Assembly (NCBI RefSeq): GCF_049739465.1
Contig: NZ_JBMHHY010000011.1
Location: 124,001-188,000 of the forward strand
Reading direction: 5' to 3'
Origin: Embleya sp049739465
GTDB lineage: Bacteria > Actinomycetota > Actinomycetes > Streptomycetales > Streptomycetaceae
Length of the DNA stretch: 64,000 bases
The notes beneath the pieces were generated by a model that had not been told where the DNA came from, made no database searches, and saw only the letters and a list, made by a program, of their open reading frames with translations. Made by a program: the position numbers and the translations under genes. Of the stretch, positions 54,188 to 63,625 are shown piece after piece. How positions within the stretch are numbered: position 1 is the first letter of the stretch; every line of letters starts with the position of its first letter.

Positions 54188-55027
54188 ATGGCGGAACGCA
54201 TGGCGATCCGGGTATTGGTCACCAATGACGACGGGGTCGAGGCCGAGGGGCTGCGCCGACTGGCGGGCCGGGTCCGCGACTTGGGCATGGACGTCGTGGT
54301 GGCCGCGCCGGAGCAGGACACCAGTGGTTGCGGAACCTCGCGGGCCTACCCGGCCGACGGCCTGATCCGCACCGGCGAACGTCGGCTGCCGGGTCTGGAC
54401 GGCGTACCGGTGCACGCGGTCGCCGGGCCGCCGAGCCTGATCGTCATCGCCGCCTTCGAGGGCGTGTTCGGGCCGGCCCCCGACCTGGTCCTGTCCGGGA
54501 TCAACCCGGGGGCCAATGTGGGTCCTTCGGTCATGCACTCGGGCACGGTGGGCGCCGCGCTGACCGCCGCCGCGTATCGGCGCCCGGCGGTGGCCCTGTC
54601 GATCCGCACGGGCACGACCTACCACTGGGCGACGGCGCTGGCCGCCCTGACCGCCGTGCTCCCGGCCGCCCTCGTTCCGCGCCCGCACGGGCCGCCGCCG
54701 ATCCTCAACGTCAACGTGCCCAACGTGCCGCCCGGCGCGCTGCTCGGCATCCGGCGGGCCGGACTCGCGCCGCACCCGGACGCCCGGTTCACGGTCCGCC
54801 GGATCGGCCCCCGCCTGCTCGGCGCCGACCACCACGCCCGGCCGGCGGCACCGACACCGACCGCGTGCTCGTCGCTGCCCGGCGATTCGGCCGTACTGGC
54901 CGCCGGCTACGCCGGCGTCACCGCGCTGACGCCGATCACCGAGGACCCGGGGGCGATCCCCGGCCTCGACGACGTCCGCGACGCGTTCGCGACACCGCGT
55001 GTGCCGACCGGGGAGGTCGGCCGATGA
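54188..55027 (+). CDS. SurE-type 5'/3'-nucleotidase
   Basis: This 279-residue SurE phosphatase has the metal-binding VTNDDG start followed by GVEAEGLRRLAGRV. SGINPGANVGPSVMHSGTVGAA and LNVNVPNVPPG are the other hallmarks. All four metal ligands (Asp-Asp, Ser, Asn) look conserved. The start ATG at 54188 is preceded by GGGGAGAC. The family dephosphorylates nucleoside monophosphates and other phosphates, which fits a late dephosphorylation step for a nucleotide product. The next gene overlaps by 4 bp (ATGA). Confidence 0.92.
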   Translation: MAERMAIRVLVTNDDGVEAEGLRRLAGRVRDLGMDVVVAAPEQDTSGCGTSRAYPADGLIRTGERRLPGLDGVPVHAVAGPPSLIVIAAFEGVFGPAPDLVLSGINPGANVGPSVMHSGTVGAALTAAAYRRPAVALSIRTGTTYHWATALAALTAVLPAALVPRPHGPPPILNVNVPNVPPGALLGIRRAGLAPHPDARFTVRRIGPRLLGADHHARPAAPTPTACSSLPGDSAVLAAGYAGVTALTPITEDPGAIPGLDDVRDAFATPRVPTGEVGR

Positions 55028-56094
55028 GCCGCCGGGTGGTCTCCTTCGCGTGGGGGCGGGGGCTGGGGCACGTCTCCCGGCTGATCGCCGTACACACCGA
55101 ACTGCGCGAACTCGGCTGGGACTCGCTGCTGTTCACCGATCGCCGGCAACAACTCACCGAGGACCACGGCTTCGGCCAGGTCGTGGTGCCCACCGACGTG
55201 GACAGTTTGGTCGGGGAACCGCTGTACGGGACCGGGCCGGCCGTGGACCATCGGCCGGCCCGGGCGCTGGTGGCCGGCGCGCTGACCCGGGACGACGTGG
55301 TGTTGCACGACGTCACCGTGCAGCGGGAACTGTACGAGGAGGGGGTCCGACTGGGCAGCCGGCAGCTCCTGGTCCACCGCTACCAGCGCAACCGGCCCGA
55401 TCCCGCCGCGTGGGTCGCCGGGCAGGTGCCCGCGATCCGCCGCGTCTACCTGCTGGGCGCGACCGGCCACGAGGAGAGCGCGCACGGCGTGCGGTTGGTG
55501 GGCATCCCCGATGTGGTGCGCCGGCCGCTGGACACCCGCTCGCCGTGGCCCGCCGACACCGCCGAGCCCAGGATCGCGATCGTCGCGGGTGGCGGCGGGC
55601 ATCGCGACGCCGCCCCCTTCCTGGACGCGGCGCTGCGCGCGGTGCGGGCGTATCGCGACCACGACCCGCGGCCCGCCGACGTCCTGGTGCTGACCGGGCC
55701 GAACTTCCGGGGCACGCTCACCGTGCCGCCCGGGCTCGCCGGTCCCGTGCGGGTGACCCCCTACCTCGGCCCCACCTACGACGTCTACCGCCACGCTACC
55801 GTCGCGATCACCCACGGCGGCTACAACACCGTGCAGGAACTGGCCCGTTCCGGGGTGCCGGCCGTGGTCGTCCCCGGCGAACGCGACTTCGACGACCAGC
55901 GGGTCCACCTGCGGGCGGCGGCGTCCCGGCTGAACGCACTGGTGGTCGAGGCCGACCCGGGCACGATGGCCAAGGCGATCGCGGCGGCGGTGCGGGCCGG
56001 CAGGCGCCCGGAGGTTGCCGATCGGGAAGCCGCCCGGGGTGCCCAGCTCCTTGCCCAGGACCTCGTGAACGTGGCCCCGGCAGACGGGAGTTGA
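55024..56094 (+). CDS. GT-B glycosyltransferase (MurG/UGT-like)
   Basis: This 356-residue protein has a GT-B fold. The N-terminal GRGLGHVSRLIAVHTEL suits MurG/GT28-like enzymes. The C-terminal donor motif ITHGGYNTVQELARSGVPAVVVPGERDFDDQ is the typical UDP-sugar-binding part. Its ATG overlaps the SurE stop. It is the last gene of the coupled operon. The acceptor is probably the nucleoside or its aglycone, but this is inferred from neighbours. On the opposite strand the open frame of the asparagine-synthetase-like gene runs 274 bp into its 3' end. Confidence 0.88.
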   Translation: MSRRVVSFAWGRGLGHVSRLIAVHTELRELGWDSLLFTDRRQQLTEDHGFGQVVVPTDVDSLVGEPLYGTGPAVDHRPARALVAGALTRDDVVLHDVTVQRELYEEGVRLGSRQLLVHRYQRNRPDPAAWVAGQVPAIRRVYLLGATGHEESAHGVRLVGIPDVVRRPLDTRSPWPADTAEPRIAIVAGGGGHRDAAPFLDAALRAVRAYRDHDPRPADVLVLTGPNFRGTLTVPPGLAGPVRVTPYLGPTYDVYRHATVAITHGGYNTVQELARSGVPAVVVPGERDFDDQRVHLRAAASRLNALVVEADPGTMAKAIAAAVRAGRRPEVADREAARGAQLLAQDLVNVAPADGS

Positions 56095-57726
56095 TTACGA
56101 TGTGCCGCTGCGCCGGGAGTTCGGCCCGCCGTCGAAGCGGGCGACGACCGGGTGTTCGCGACAAGGTCTTGTACGCGGAGCAGGTGCACGGCGTACGGGA
56201 CCATCCGGTCCAGCGCGTGCCACGACGGAGTGGCGCCTCGACCCCGGCCGCGCAGGAGGCCGGCGAGCGGGCTGTCCGGCGCGGCCCAGTGCCGGTGCTC
56301 GCGACGCGCCGTGTATGTCATCAGGTCCGCGAGATAACGCAGCCGGGCTGCCGTCACCCAGGGGCCGTGTCGCATGGCACCCTCGACGAACGGCAGCGCG
56401 GCCGTGCGCGGGAAGGCCCGGTGGATGACGTCGGTGTGGAAGCGGCCGTCGGCGAGCACCCGCTCGGGCAACGCGGCCGAATAGTCGAACAGATCGTGAT
56501 CCAGGTAGGGCAGACGCACCCGGAAATCCGCGCGGGCGGTCAGCAGCGCCGGATGGCCCGCGATGGCCCGCCGCCGCTGGTTCCAGAACATGAACGAGGC
56601 CAACGGGATCGCCGCCCCCTCATGCCGGGCGAACTCCGCGGCGATCCGCGCGACCGCCCGGGAGGTGCTCCACCGGCGCCGCCCGGCGGGGTCGAGCAGG
56701 TGCGGCAGGAACCGGTCCAGACCCTTCGCCTCGACCAGCCACGGGGCCGCGTCGGCCGCGCTGCCCAGTCGGGCGTGGCCGGCTCTCGGCACGCATGGGA
56801 GGACGTGTTGTGGGAGCTGCCACAATGCGTCGCCGCCGAACCCGTCGTAGCTGAACCGCCCATGCGCGCGGAGGAACCGCGCGATCGGCAACATCCACGC
56901 GCCGTCCACCGTGGCGTGCTGCTGAAGCCGACCGGCGACCAGGTCGGCCGCGAAATCCGAGCGCGGACGCGGGACATACACCTGCGGCACGTCGAGGAAC
57001 GCGGCCACCTGGGCGGCGATCCGCACGTCGGCGTCGCCCCGGGTGAACTTGCCGGTGGTGGCGGTCAGTCGGGGCCCGGCGCCCTGCCGAAGCAGTTCCA
57101 GGAGCAGGTGCCGGGAGTCGCGTCCGCCGCTGAGCGGAAGTGCGTAGTCGCCCGTGGTCGGCACAACGGCCGCCACCGCGCGGCGAAACAGTTCCAGGCA
57201 CGCGTCGACGGCCTCGGCACGGGTCGGCTCCAGCGGCTGCGGGATGGGCAGCCGGGCGGCGTGTCCATCGGGCCGGCGCAGGCCCTCGGCGGCGCGCTCG
57301 GGCGTCCATACCAGGCAAGCGCCGGGCGGGACGGTACGCACGGCGCGAAACGGCGTGTCCTCACCGACGAAGGTGCCCAGGCGCAGAAAGACCGCGATCG
57401 CGTCGTCGTCGGGCTCCGGCGAGACGCCCATCGCCAACAACCGGCCCAGGTCAGAGGATACGACCACACCGCCTGGCACGGACCCGTACATCAGCCCGGG
57501 CAGCCCATACCGATCCGCCTCGATCCGCCTCGACCCGCAGTTCCCGGCCGTCCCATGCCCAAGTCGCCCACGGACCGGGCCCGGAGCGGTCGACGTGTCC
57601 GGTCCGTCCGTGCGACGGACCGTCGGCCGACACCGCCAAGGGCCGGCCCGGCCGCACCCGCAACCGCAGGCACGGTGCGGGCGGCGGCCCCGGACGCGGG
57701 TGACGGGCGGCGGATCGGCTGTTCAT
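56095..57726 (-). pseudogene. Asparagine-synthetase-like ATP-dependent amide synthase, frameshifted by a 10-bp duplication
   Basis: The C-terminal synthase part (57,491 to ~56,100) is intact, with LPLSGGRDSRHLLLELL (PP-loop), TGKFTRGDADVRIA and FSYDGFGGDALW. LARADFRVRLPYLDHDLFD-type elements also remain. N-terminally the frame breaks at a perfect duplication of CGATCCGCCT (57511-57530). Without one copy the protein would read WDGRELRVEADRYGLPGLMYG continuously from an ATG at 57726, which has GGAGGAAGG upstream. The glutaminase domain is short and lacks the N-terminal Cys. The 3' end has no clear stop of its own, and the frame runs to 55821 inside the glycosyltransferase. The gene may be inactive or switchable. 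Confidence 0.85.
57511..57530 (-). repeat. Perfect 10-bp tandem duplication causing a +1 frameshift
   Basis: CGATCCGCCT occurs twice in direct succession (plus-strand view). One copy restores a single reading frame across the asparagine-synthetase-like gene. It could be a mutation, an assembly error or a phase-variation switch. Confidence 0.9.
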
Positions 57727-57869
57727 CCGGTTCCTCACCTTCCTCCTCGACACCGCCGGAAACCTCCGGTTTCGGATCGGCGCATGGAGGAGTTGCCCAA
57801 ACCGAGGGCACCCGGAACGTTCGCAGCCGCCGCGGACCACACACTCCACCCGTCGACCAGGAGGCGATC

Positions 57870-58841
57870 ATGCCCGACCCGGATACACCCGCGCCGCCGG
57901 CCGGATACCGCATTGTCGACGGACGCATCCGCAATCCCGAGGGCTGCGAGATCAATGTGGCCCTGCACTGCAATCTGCGCTGCCGCTCCTGCAGTCACCT
58001 CTCGCCGGTGCTGCCCGCGTGGTTTGCCGACCCCGCGCGGATCGCCCGCGACCTGACCGAGCTGGCCCGGGTGTACTCCTGTTCGCACATCAAGATCCTC
58101 GGCGGCGAACCACTGCTGCACCCCGACCTGGTCGAGATCGTCGCGGCGGTCCGGGCCTCCGGTATCACCGACCGGGTGACGGTGTGCACCAACGGTCTGC
58201 TGCTGCCCACCGTCGACGTCGCGTTGTGGGCGGCTCTCGACGAGATCGAGATCTCCGTCTACCCCGGCGCGGCGCCGGGGGACGAGGAACTGACCCTGTT
58301 CCGCAGGCGGGCCGACGAGCACGCGGTCCGCCTCGATGTGAAGCTGGTCCCGACGTTCCGTGAGTCCTACTCGGAACGCGGGGCCCAGGACCCGGAGTTG
58401 ACCACCCGCATCTACCGCACCTGCGAGATCGTGCACGTCTGGCGCTGCCACACGGTGCATGAGGGCGTCTTCTACCGCTGCCCGCAGAGCTACTTCCTGC
58501 ACCGACCCGGCTTTCCCGGCGCGGACACCGAGTCGGAGGGGTTGCCGATCGGCTCCGATCCCGACTTCGGGGCCCGGCTGTTCGAGCACCTGACCGCCTC
58601 CCGGGGGCCGGCCGCGTGCCGTTGGTGTCTGGGCACCGTCGGGCGCCGCCGCCCGCACACGCAGCTGGGCCGCGCGCGGTGGCGCGCGGCCCAGGACCTG
58701 CCGAGCGAGGAACTGGTCGACGTGCGGCTGTTGGTCGAACGGGAGGTGTCGATGGCGGACAGTCCGTACGAGAAACAGCCCCTGGGGGTCGCCGAGTTCG
58801 CGCCGGACGCGTGGGTCCGGCGAGATCGGCGTGGCGGCTGA
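57870..58841 (+). CDS. Radical SAM protein (CNLRCRSC type)
   Basis: This 323-residue radical SAM enzyme has the cluster motif in ALHCNLRCRSCSHLSPVLP and the GGEP motif in KILGGEPLLHPDLVEIV. Further Cys residues (RTCEIVHVWRCHTV, RCPQSY, CRWCLG) in the second half suggest auxiliary Fe-S or metal sites. The C-terminus includes a basic segment. GGAGGCGATC precedes the ATG. It lies divergently from the asparagine-synthetase-like gene, with 143 bp between. It likely belongs to the same pathway as the upstream operon. The substrate is unknown, and the CxxxCxxC variant with SCSH differs from the MoaA-type enzyme. Confidence 0.88.
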   Translation: MPDPDTPAPPAGYRIVDGRIRNPEGCEINVALHCNLRCRSCSHLSPVLPAWFADPARIARDLTELARVYSCSHIKILGGEPLLHPDLVEIVAAVRASGITDRVTVCTNGLLLPTVDVALWAALDEIEISVYPGAAPGDEELTLFRRRADEHAVRLDVKLVPTFRESYSERGAQDPELTTRIYRTCEIVHVWRCHTVHEGVFYRCPQSYFLHRPGFPGADTESEGLPIGSDPDFGARLFEHLTASRGPAACRWCLGTVGRRRPHTQLGRARWRAAQDLPSEELVDVRLLVEREVSMADSPYEKQPLGVAEFAPDAWVRRDRRGG

Positions 58842-58874
58842 GCCGCGTGCCGGGTTCCGGCCTCGGGACGGTGC

Positions 58875-60368
58875 TCAGCAGTCGTCCGGGTTGTTCCCCT
58901 TGACGGTGTTGTGGTCTTGCACCAGGTGGACGCCGTAGCGGACGACGGAGATGCCGCCGCAGTCGCCGTGTGCGGTGTTGCCGGTGACGGTGCTGGTGGT
59001 CAGCGTGCTTTCCTTGCCGCTCGACCCGGCCAGGCGCGGGCCGTAGCCGTAGAGGGAGATGCCACCGCCGTTGCCGCCGGCGGTGTTGTTGCTGATCGTG
59101 GTCGAGGTGATGGTGAACGTCGGGTAGGTGCCTTCGCGATACGTCTGTTGCGAGATCCCGCCGCCGTCCTCGGAGCTTTGGTTGCCGGTGATCGTGGCGC
59201 CGGTGATGGTCAGCGTGCCGTACGTGTTTCTGATCCCGCCACCGGGTGCGGCTCCGGCTGTGAGGTCGTGCCCGGTGCGGTTGTCGGCGATCGTGCCGCC
59301 GGTGACGACCAGGTCGGCACCGGTGGTGAGGATGCCGCCGCCGTAGCCGGTCTCCCCGGGGTATCCCGGGTGGAGCGTGCCGGGGCCGCCCGCCCCGCCG
59401 TCGCCGGAGATGTTCCTGCATACCGCGGTGTCGGTCAGCTTGGCGGTGCCCGTGTCCAGCTGGATTCCGCCGCCCGCGCCGCCGGTTCCGCCGTTGCCGC
59501 CGTAGCCTTCGGGGGTGCCCGTGACCGCGCCGCCCGTGCCGCCGGCCCCGGCGGTGTTGCCACAGATCGTGCCGTGCGAGGCCGTGGCCCGGGAGCCGTT
59601 GCGCGTGGCGATGCCGCCGCCGCTCCCGCCGGAGCCAGGGAAGCTCACCTGGTCGGGCTTGGTGGTGTCCGCCCCGTGTCCGCCCGCTCCGGCCCGATTG
59701 CCGGAGACCTTTGTGCGCACCAGGTTCAGGGTGCCGGCGTCGACGGAGATGCCGCCGCCGTCCCCGCCCGTGCCGGCGGCGGGGCCGGTGGGCCCCGCCT
59801 GCGCCCCGCCCGCGCCGGCGGTGTTGCCGAAGACGAGGGTGTCGGTGGCGGTCAGCGAGCCGGCCGGCCCGATGTGGATGCCGCCGCCGGAGCCGCCATC
59901 GACGCCGGAGGCGCCGACGCCTGCCGTACTGCCCATGACCACGACGTGGTCCAGGGTCAGCGCGCCGGTGGTGAGGATGCCGCCGCCGTTGCCGCCGGGT
60001 TCGGCTCGGCCGCCGGTGAGGATCAGATGGTCGAGGGCGACCGCCGCACCGTCGATGCGCAGGATGCGGAAGTCGGGGGCAGTGGCGGCCCGGGCGAGGG
60101 TGGCTCCGCCGCCGTTGATCGTGACGGCGGCGGTGACTGCCGGCAGTGGGGTGGTCAGCCGGTAGGTGCAACCAATGGCCAGGGTCAACGTGCTGCCGGG
60201 ATGGGCATTGGCGGTGCTGATCGCCTCGCTCAGCCGCGTCGGATCGCACGGTACCGAGACGTTTGTCGTGGCCATGTCCGCAGTGGGGGGAGCCGCGACC
60301 GCCACCGGCGCGGCGAGTATGCCGGCGGCGGTTGCGGCGAGGAGCGCGGACACCGATTTTGCTTTCAC
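58875..60368 (-). CDS. Secreted Gly-rich right-handed beta-helix protein
   Basis: This 497-residue exported protein has a signal peptide (VKAKSVSALLAATAAGILAAPVAVAA). The GTG at 60368 follows GGAGGTCCGT closely, which fixes the start. The rest has many POMP/pectate-lyase-like repeats of about 20-35 residues (TGGTIADNRTG, NGGGISLYGYG, LTLDHVVVMGSTAG). Gly/Ala-rich GGxGG inserts are frequent. Such proteins may be surface structural proteins, adhesins or polysaccharide-active enzymes. Catalytic residues cannot be recognised. The last residue of the protein is Cys. Confidence 0.85.
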   Translation of the reverse strand: MKAKSVSALLAATAAGILAAPVAVAAPPTADMATTNVSVPCDPTRLSEAISTANAHPGSTLTLAIGCTYRLTTPLPAVTAAVTINGGGATLARAATAPDFRILRIDGAAVALDHLILTGGRAEPGGNGGGILTTGALTLDHVVVMGSTAGVGASGVDGGSGGGIHIGPAGSLTATDTLVFGNTAGAGGAQAGPTGPAAGTGGDGGGISVDAGTLNLVRTKVSGNRAGAGGHGADTTKPDQVSFPGSGGSGGGIATRNGSRATASHGTICGNTAGAGGTGGAVTGTPEGYGGNGGTGGAGGGIQLDTGTAKLTDTAVCRNISGDGGAGGPGTLHPGYPGETGYGGGILTTGADLVVTGGTIADNRTGHDLTAGAAPGGGIRNTYGTLTITGATITGNQSSEDGGGISQQTYREGTYPTFTITSTTISNNTAGGNGGGISLYGYGPRLAGSSGKESTLTTSTVTGNTAHGDCGGISVVRYGVHLVQDHNTVKGNNPDDC

Positions 60369-60561
60369 ACGGACCTCCTGGGTCATGTGTGCATCGGTAG
60401 TAATCGCTGGTGCCTGGTAGGCACGACCGATCCTGCCGGCGTACACGTGCCCCGCCTATGTCATTTCGGGTCGCGAGATGCCCGAGGGCCTGGCGGGATT
60501 TCGACCGCCGGTGGCCGGTTGCGGGGCCCGGGGCCCGAAGGTTCCGCGCCCCGCGTCGGGT

Positions 60562-62013
60562 TCAGCCGGCCGTCGGCGGCGCGACGGCGCCGAGGGTTCC
60601 GGGGTAGAGGTACTTGTGTTCCGGGATCACGGTGCCGCGTACCCACGCGTCGAAGAAGCCGGTGAGGTCCGGGTTGCCGGAGACCTGCTTGGCGAGGGCC
60701 TCGAACTGGAGCCAGGAGGCGTTGCCGTAGCGATGGTCCTGCTGCCACGTGCGCAGGGTCCCGAAGAAGGCGGTGTCGCCGACGGTGCGGCGCAGCGCGT
60801 GCATCATCATCGAACCCTTCTTGTACAGGGTCCCGTCCAACTCCTTGCCCTGGCCCGGGTCATGGAGCTTCATGGTCCAGAACTCCGGGATCTGCGCGGC
60901 CTCCTTCATCATGGCGGGGTAGAAGCCGGTGTCGAGATTGGCGCCCTGGTGCTCATCCCACAGCTGGTTGGCGTACTGGGCGACGCACTCGGCGATGCAG
61001 GTGTCCCGCCAGTCGGTGAACGAGACGCTGTTCCCGAACCACTGATGGGAGATCTCGTGCGCCATCCCGGCGTCGAACATCACGTTCGTGTAGGTCGGCC
61101 GGCTCTGCGTCTCGATCGCGCCGGGACCGCCGCCACCCGCTTCGCTGTTGACGACGATGCCGCCGGCCGAGGAGAAGGGATACGGGCCGAACTTCGAGGC
61201 CAGGAAGTCGATGATCTCCGGCAGTTGTTTCTCGGACTCGGGCATGAAGTAGGTGCCGGGGCTGTAGGCGTTGATCACCGGGGTGCCGTCGGCCAGTTGC
61301 GAGGTGTGCACCGTGAACTTGTCGATGGCGATGGTGCTGGTGTACGTGGTGAGCGGCTTGTCCTCGTACCAGCGGAAGGTCTTCAGCCCCTTGCCGGGCG
61401 AACTGGTCGGGCCGGGGCGGCCGTTGCCGATCACGGTCCATGCCTCGGGGACCGTCGCGGTGAGCCGGAAGGTCGCCTTGTCGGAGGGATGGTCGTTGGC
61501 CGGGTACCACGCGGTGGCCGAGTGCGGCTCGCCGGTCACGTTCGCCGCGCCCTCGGGGAGCCGGTGCCAGCTCTTGCCGACGGGCTTGCCGGAATAGCGG
61601 ACGCGGACGGCGAACTTCGCCCCCTTGGCGATTCGGCGAGCCGGGGTGATCACCAGTTTGTGGGTCCCGCTGCGGGAGAAGCCTCGGGCGGGGATGCCGT
61701 CGACGGTGACCGCGCCGACCTCGAAGCCTTCCAGGTCCAGGCTGAAGCGGTCGAGCCGGGCCGTGGCGGTGGCGGTCACGGTGGTGTCCCCGGTGAGGAA
61801 GTCGGGGCGGGCCGGGTCGTAGTTGACGGCGACGTCGTAATTGGCGACGTCGTACCCGGAGTTCCCGTCGTCGGGGTAGTACGGGTCGCCCACCCCGGAC
61901 CCGCCGCCGCCGTCGATGGTGCCGGCCGAGGAGGGCACGGCGGTCAGCAGCACGCTGCCCGCCAGGATGCCCACCAGCACGGGATAGCGGCGTCGTCTCG
62001 TTGTACTGCGCAT
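60562..62013 (-). CDS. Secreted M1-family metallopeptidase
   Basis: This 483-residue secreted aminopeptidase has a signal peptide (MRSTTRRRRYPVLVGILAGSVLLTAVPSSA). The zinc site is AHEISHQWFGNSV, with the third ligand Glu 18 residues further on in CIAECVAQY. The exopeptidase motif is GAIET rather than GAMEN, but keeps the Glu. The C-terminal portion is helical. It lies beside an M28 aminopeptidase gene, which suggests shared extracellular peptide use. Confidence 0.92.
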   Translation of the reverse strand: MRSTTRRRRYPVLVGILAGSVLLTAVPSSAGTIDGGGGSGVGDPYYPDDGNSGYDVANYDVAVNYDPARPDFLTGDTTVTATATARLDRFSLDLEGFEVGAVTVDGIPARGFSRSGTHKLVITPARRIAKGAKFAVRVRYSGKPVGKSWHRLPEGAANVTGEPHSATAWYPANDHPSDKATFRLTATVPEAWTVIGNGRPGPTSSPGKGLKTFRWYEDKPLTTYTSTIAIDKFTVHTSQLADGTPVINAYSPGTYFMPESEKQLPEIIDFLASKFGPYPFSSAGGIVVNSEAGGGGPGAIETQSRPTYTNVMFDAGMAHEISHQWFGNSVSFTDWRDTCIAECVAQYANQLWDEHQGANLDTGFYPAMMKEAAQIPEFWTMKLHDPGQGKELDGTLYKKGSMMMHALRRTVGDTAFFGTLRTWQQDHRYGNASWLQFEALAKQVSGNPDLTGFFDAWVRGTVIPEHKYLYPGTLGAVAPPTAG

Positions 62014-62062
62014 ACGTCCTGCTCCCGATCGTGGTAGCGGTAGCGGTAGCCGTGGTCGGCGG

Positions 62063-62959
62063 TCAGCCGGTGACCAGTTGCCAGGTCACGCCGAGGATGG
62101 CGTTGGTGCTGACGGTCTCGGTCTGCGGATCCACGTTGTCGATCCGGTCGCAGGCCTGGTGGTAGCAGTCGCCGACGCCGCTGGTGAAGCCGGAGACGGG
62201 GATTCCGGCGTCCCCGAAGGACACGTGGTCCGAGCCGCCGATGCCGATGTCGAAGGTGGGCAGGCCCTTGTCCTTGAAGTACGCCTCGAAGGTGTCGGTG
62301 GCCCTGGGGTCGTTGTGCACGACCAGCCACTGCTGGATGTTCTTGGTGCCGGTCATGTCGAAGTTGAGGTAGACGTCGATCTTCTTGCGCTCGGCGGCGG
62401 AGAGCTTTTGTACGTAGTCCTTGGAGCCGATCAGGCCCGGCTCCTCCGCGCCCCACCAGGCGAACCGCAGCCGGCTCTTGGTCGCGACGTCCGCGCGCGA
62501 CATCGCGACGGCGGTGGCGAGTACGGCGGCCGAGCCGGAGCCGTTGTCGCTCATCCCGGGGCCGGCCTCGACGCTGTCGAGGTGGGCGCCGACGAGCACG
62601 ACGTGGTTCGGGTCGCCGCCCGGCCAGTCGGCGATCAGGTTGTAGCCGACGGCGCCGTTGTAGGTGAAGGGCCGCAGGCTGGTGCGGTAGCCGGCCCGGT
62701 CCAGCACCCCCTTCACATACATCAGCGACTGCCGGAAGCCACTGGTGCCGTGCGCGCGGTTGCCGCCGTTGCGATCCGCGATCGACTGCAACGCCCGCAG
62801 GTGTGACATGACCTGCTCGGTGGTGACGACGGGCGCCTGCGCGGTCCTGGGCGCCACGGGTTCGGCCGCCGCGGCGGCGGGGACGGCGGGGGCGGCGATC
62901 AGGGCCGCACACAGGCCGAGTAAGGCGACGGTGCGCCGGAGGCGGCTGGGCATCTCCAT
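62063..62959 (-). CDS. Secreted M28 zinc aminopeptidase
   Basis: This 298-residue protein is similar to the Streptomyces griseus aminopeptidase. The signal peptide (MPSRLRRTVALLGLCAALIAAPAVPAAAA) is followed by the metal ligands. GAHLDSVEAGPGMSDNGSGSA gives two of them, and WWGAEEPGLIGS has the catalytic Glu. DMTG and SDHVSFGDAGIP give the others. The ATG at 62959 follows AAGGAGAGAG, with a second ATG two codons later. It probably releases N-terminal hydrophobic residues in the medium. Confidence 0.94.
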   Translation of the reverse strand: MEMPSRLRRTVALLGLCAALIAAPAVPAAAAAEPVAPRTAQAPVVTTEQVMSHLRALQSIADRNGGNRAHGTSGFRQSLMYVKGVLDRAGYRTSLRPFTYNGAVGYNLIADWPGGDPNHVVLVGAHLDSVEAGPGMSDNGSGSAAVLATAVAMSRADVATKSRLRFAWWGAEEPGLIGSKDYVQKLSAAERKKIDVYLNFDMTGTKNIQQWLVVHNDPRATDTFEAYFKDKGLPTFDIGIGGSDHVSFGDAGIPVSGFTSGVGDCYHQACDRIDNVDPQTETVSTNAILGVTWQLVTG

Positions 62960-63103
62960 GCGGGACTCTCTCCTTCGGGAAGGCGGGATCTTCCGGCCGT
63001 GGGCCGCGAGTTGCGGGCCGTGAGCCGGAGAAGAGAGTTGCGGGGAGATGTCAGGGAGTTGTCAGAAACCCGTGTCCGCGCGGTAGTTCGTCGGGACGCA
63101 CGT

Positions 63104-63140
63104 CGCCCCGCCGGTGCCTGAAGCAGCAACCGGCGGGGCG
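63104..63140 (-). terminator. Perfect 12-bp stem terminator after the small secreted protein
   Basis: The arms CGCCCCGCCGGT and ACCGGCGGGGCG have a 13-nt loop, and a T-A pair extends the stem. It is 42 bp beyond the stop of the 63.2 kb gene. Confidence 0.75.
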
Positions 63141-63181
63141 AGGGAACGCGGGTCCGACCCGACGTCAGCTCTGCCGCGACG

Positions 63182-63625
63182 TCAGCAGGGGACCACCACG
63201 TCGATGGTGACCGGCCGCGCCGGCCACATGTACGAGTCCACGCCGAAGCTGCCGTGGACGGTCGAACCGCAGGCCACGGTGCTGCTCACGCCGGAGACCA
63301 CGAGCGTCGTGGACTGGAAGACCGCGCTCTGGTTCACCGCGCCGAGCGAGGCGCCGGCCGCGTTGCCGGTCAGGTACAAGTTCAGCGGGATCTTCGGCAG
63401 CGGCAGCGGGGTGTCGGGCGAGGGCGGGCCCGCCAGGCCGACCTGGCCGTAGAGGCGGACGTCCCGACCGGTGACGTCGACGCAGACCTTGGTCGCGAGG
63501 CCGGACTGGAGCCCGTAGGTGCAGGTCGCGGTGGTCGGCACGGGATCGGCCGTGGCGGCCGGCGCGGCGGCGACGATGGTCGAACCGGCGATGGCTAAGG
63601 CTGCGAGGGTCGACATGCTCTTCAT
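63182..63625 (-). CDS. Small secreted protein, Cys-containing
   Basis: This 147-residue exported protein has a signal peptide (MKSMSTLAALAIAGSTIVAAAPAATA). The mature ~120 residues are beta-rich with four Cys (TCTYG, KVCVD, VACGS and the terminal VVPC), so disulfide bonds are likely. No family is recognised. The ATG at 63625 is preceded by GGAGG, 10 nt away. It is divergent from the partial gene at 63960. The intergenic region contains a tandem repeat. Confidence 0.8.
   Translation of the reverse strand: MKSMSTLAALAIAGSTIVAAAPAATADPVPTTATCTYGLQSGLATKVCVDVTGRDVRLYGQVGLAGPPSPDTPLPLPKIPLNLYLTGNAAGASLGAVNQSAVFQSTTLVVSGVSSTVACGSTVHGSFGVDSYMWPARPVTIDVVVPC

Noticed and set aside
60562..62013. M1 peptidase judged inactive because GAMEN is missing
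   Set aside because: GAIET keeps the key Glu and the zinc site is complete; such variants occur in secreted actinomycete M1 enzymes.
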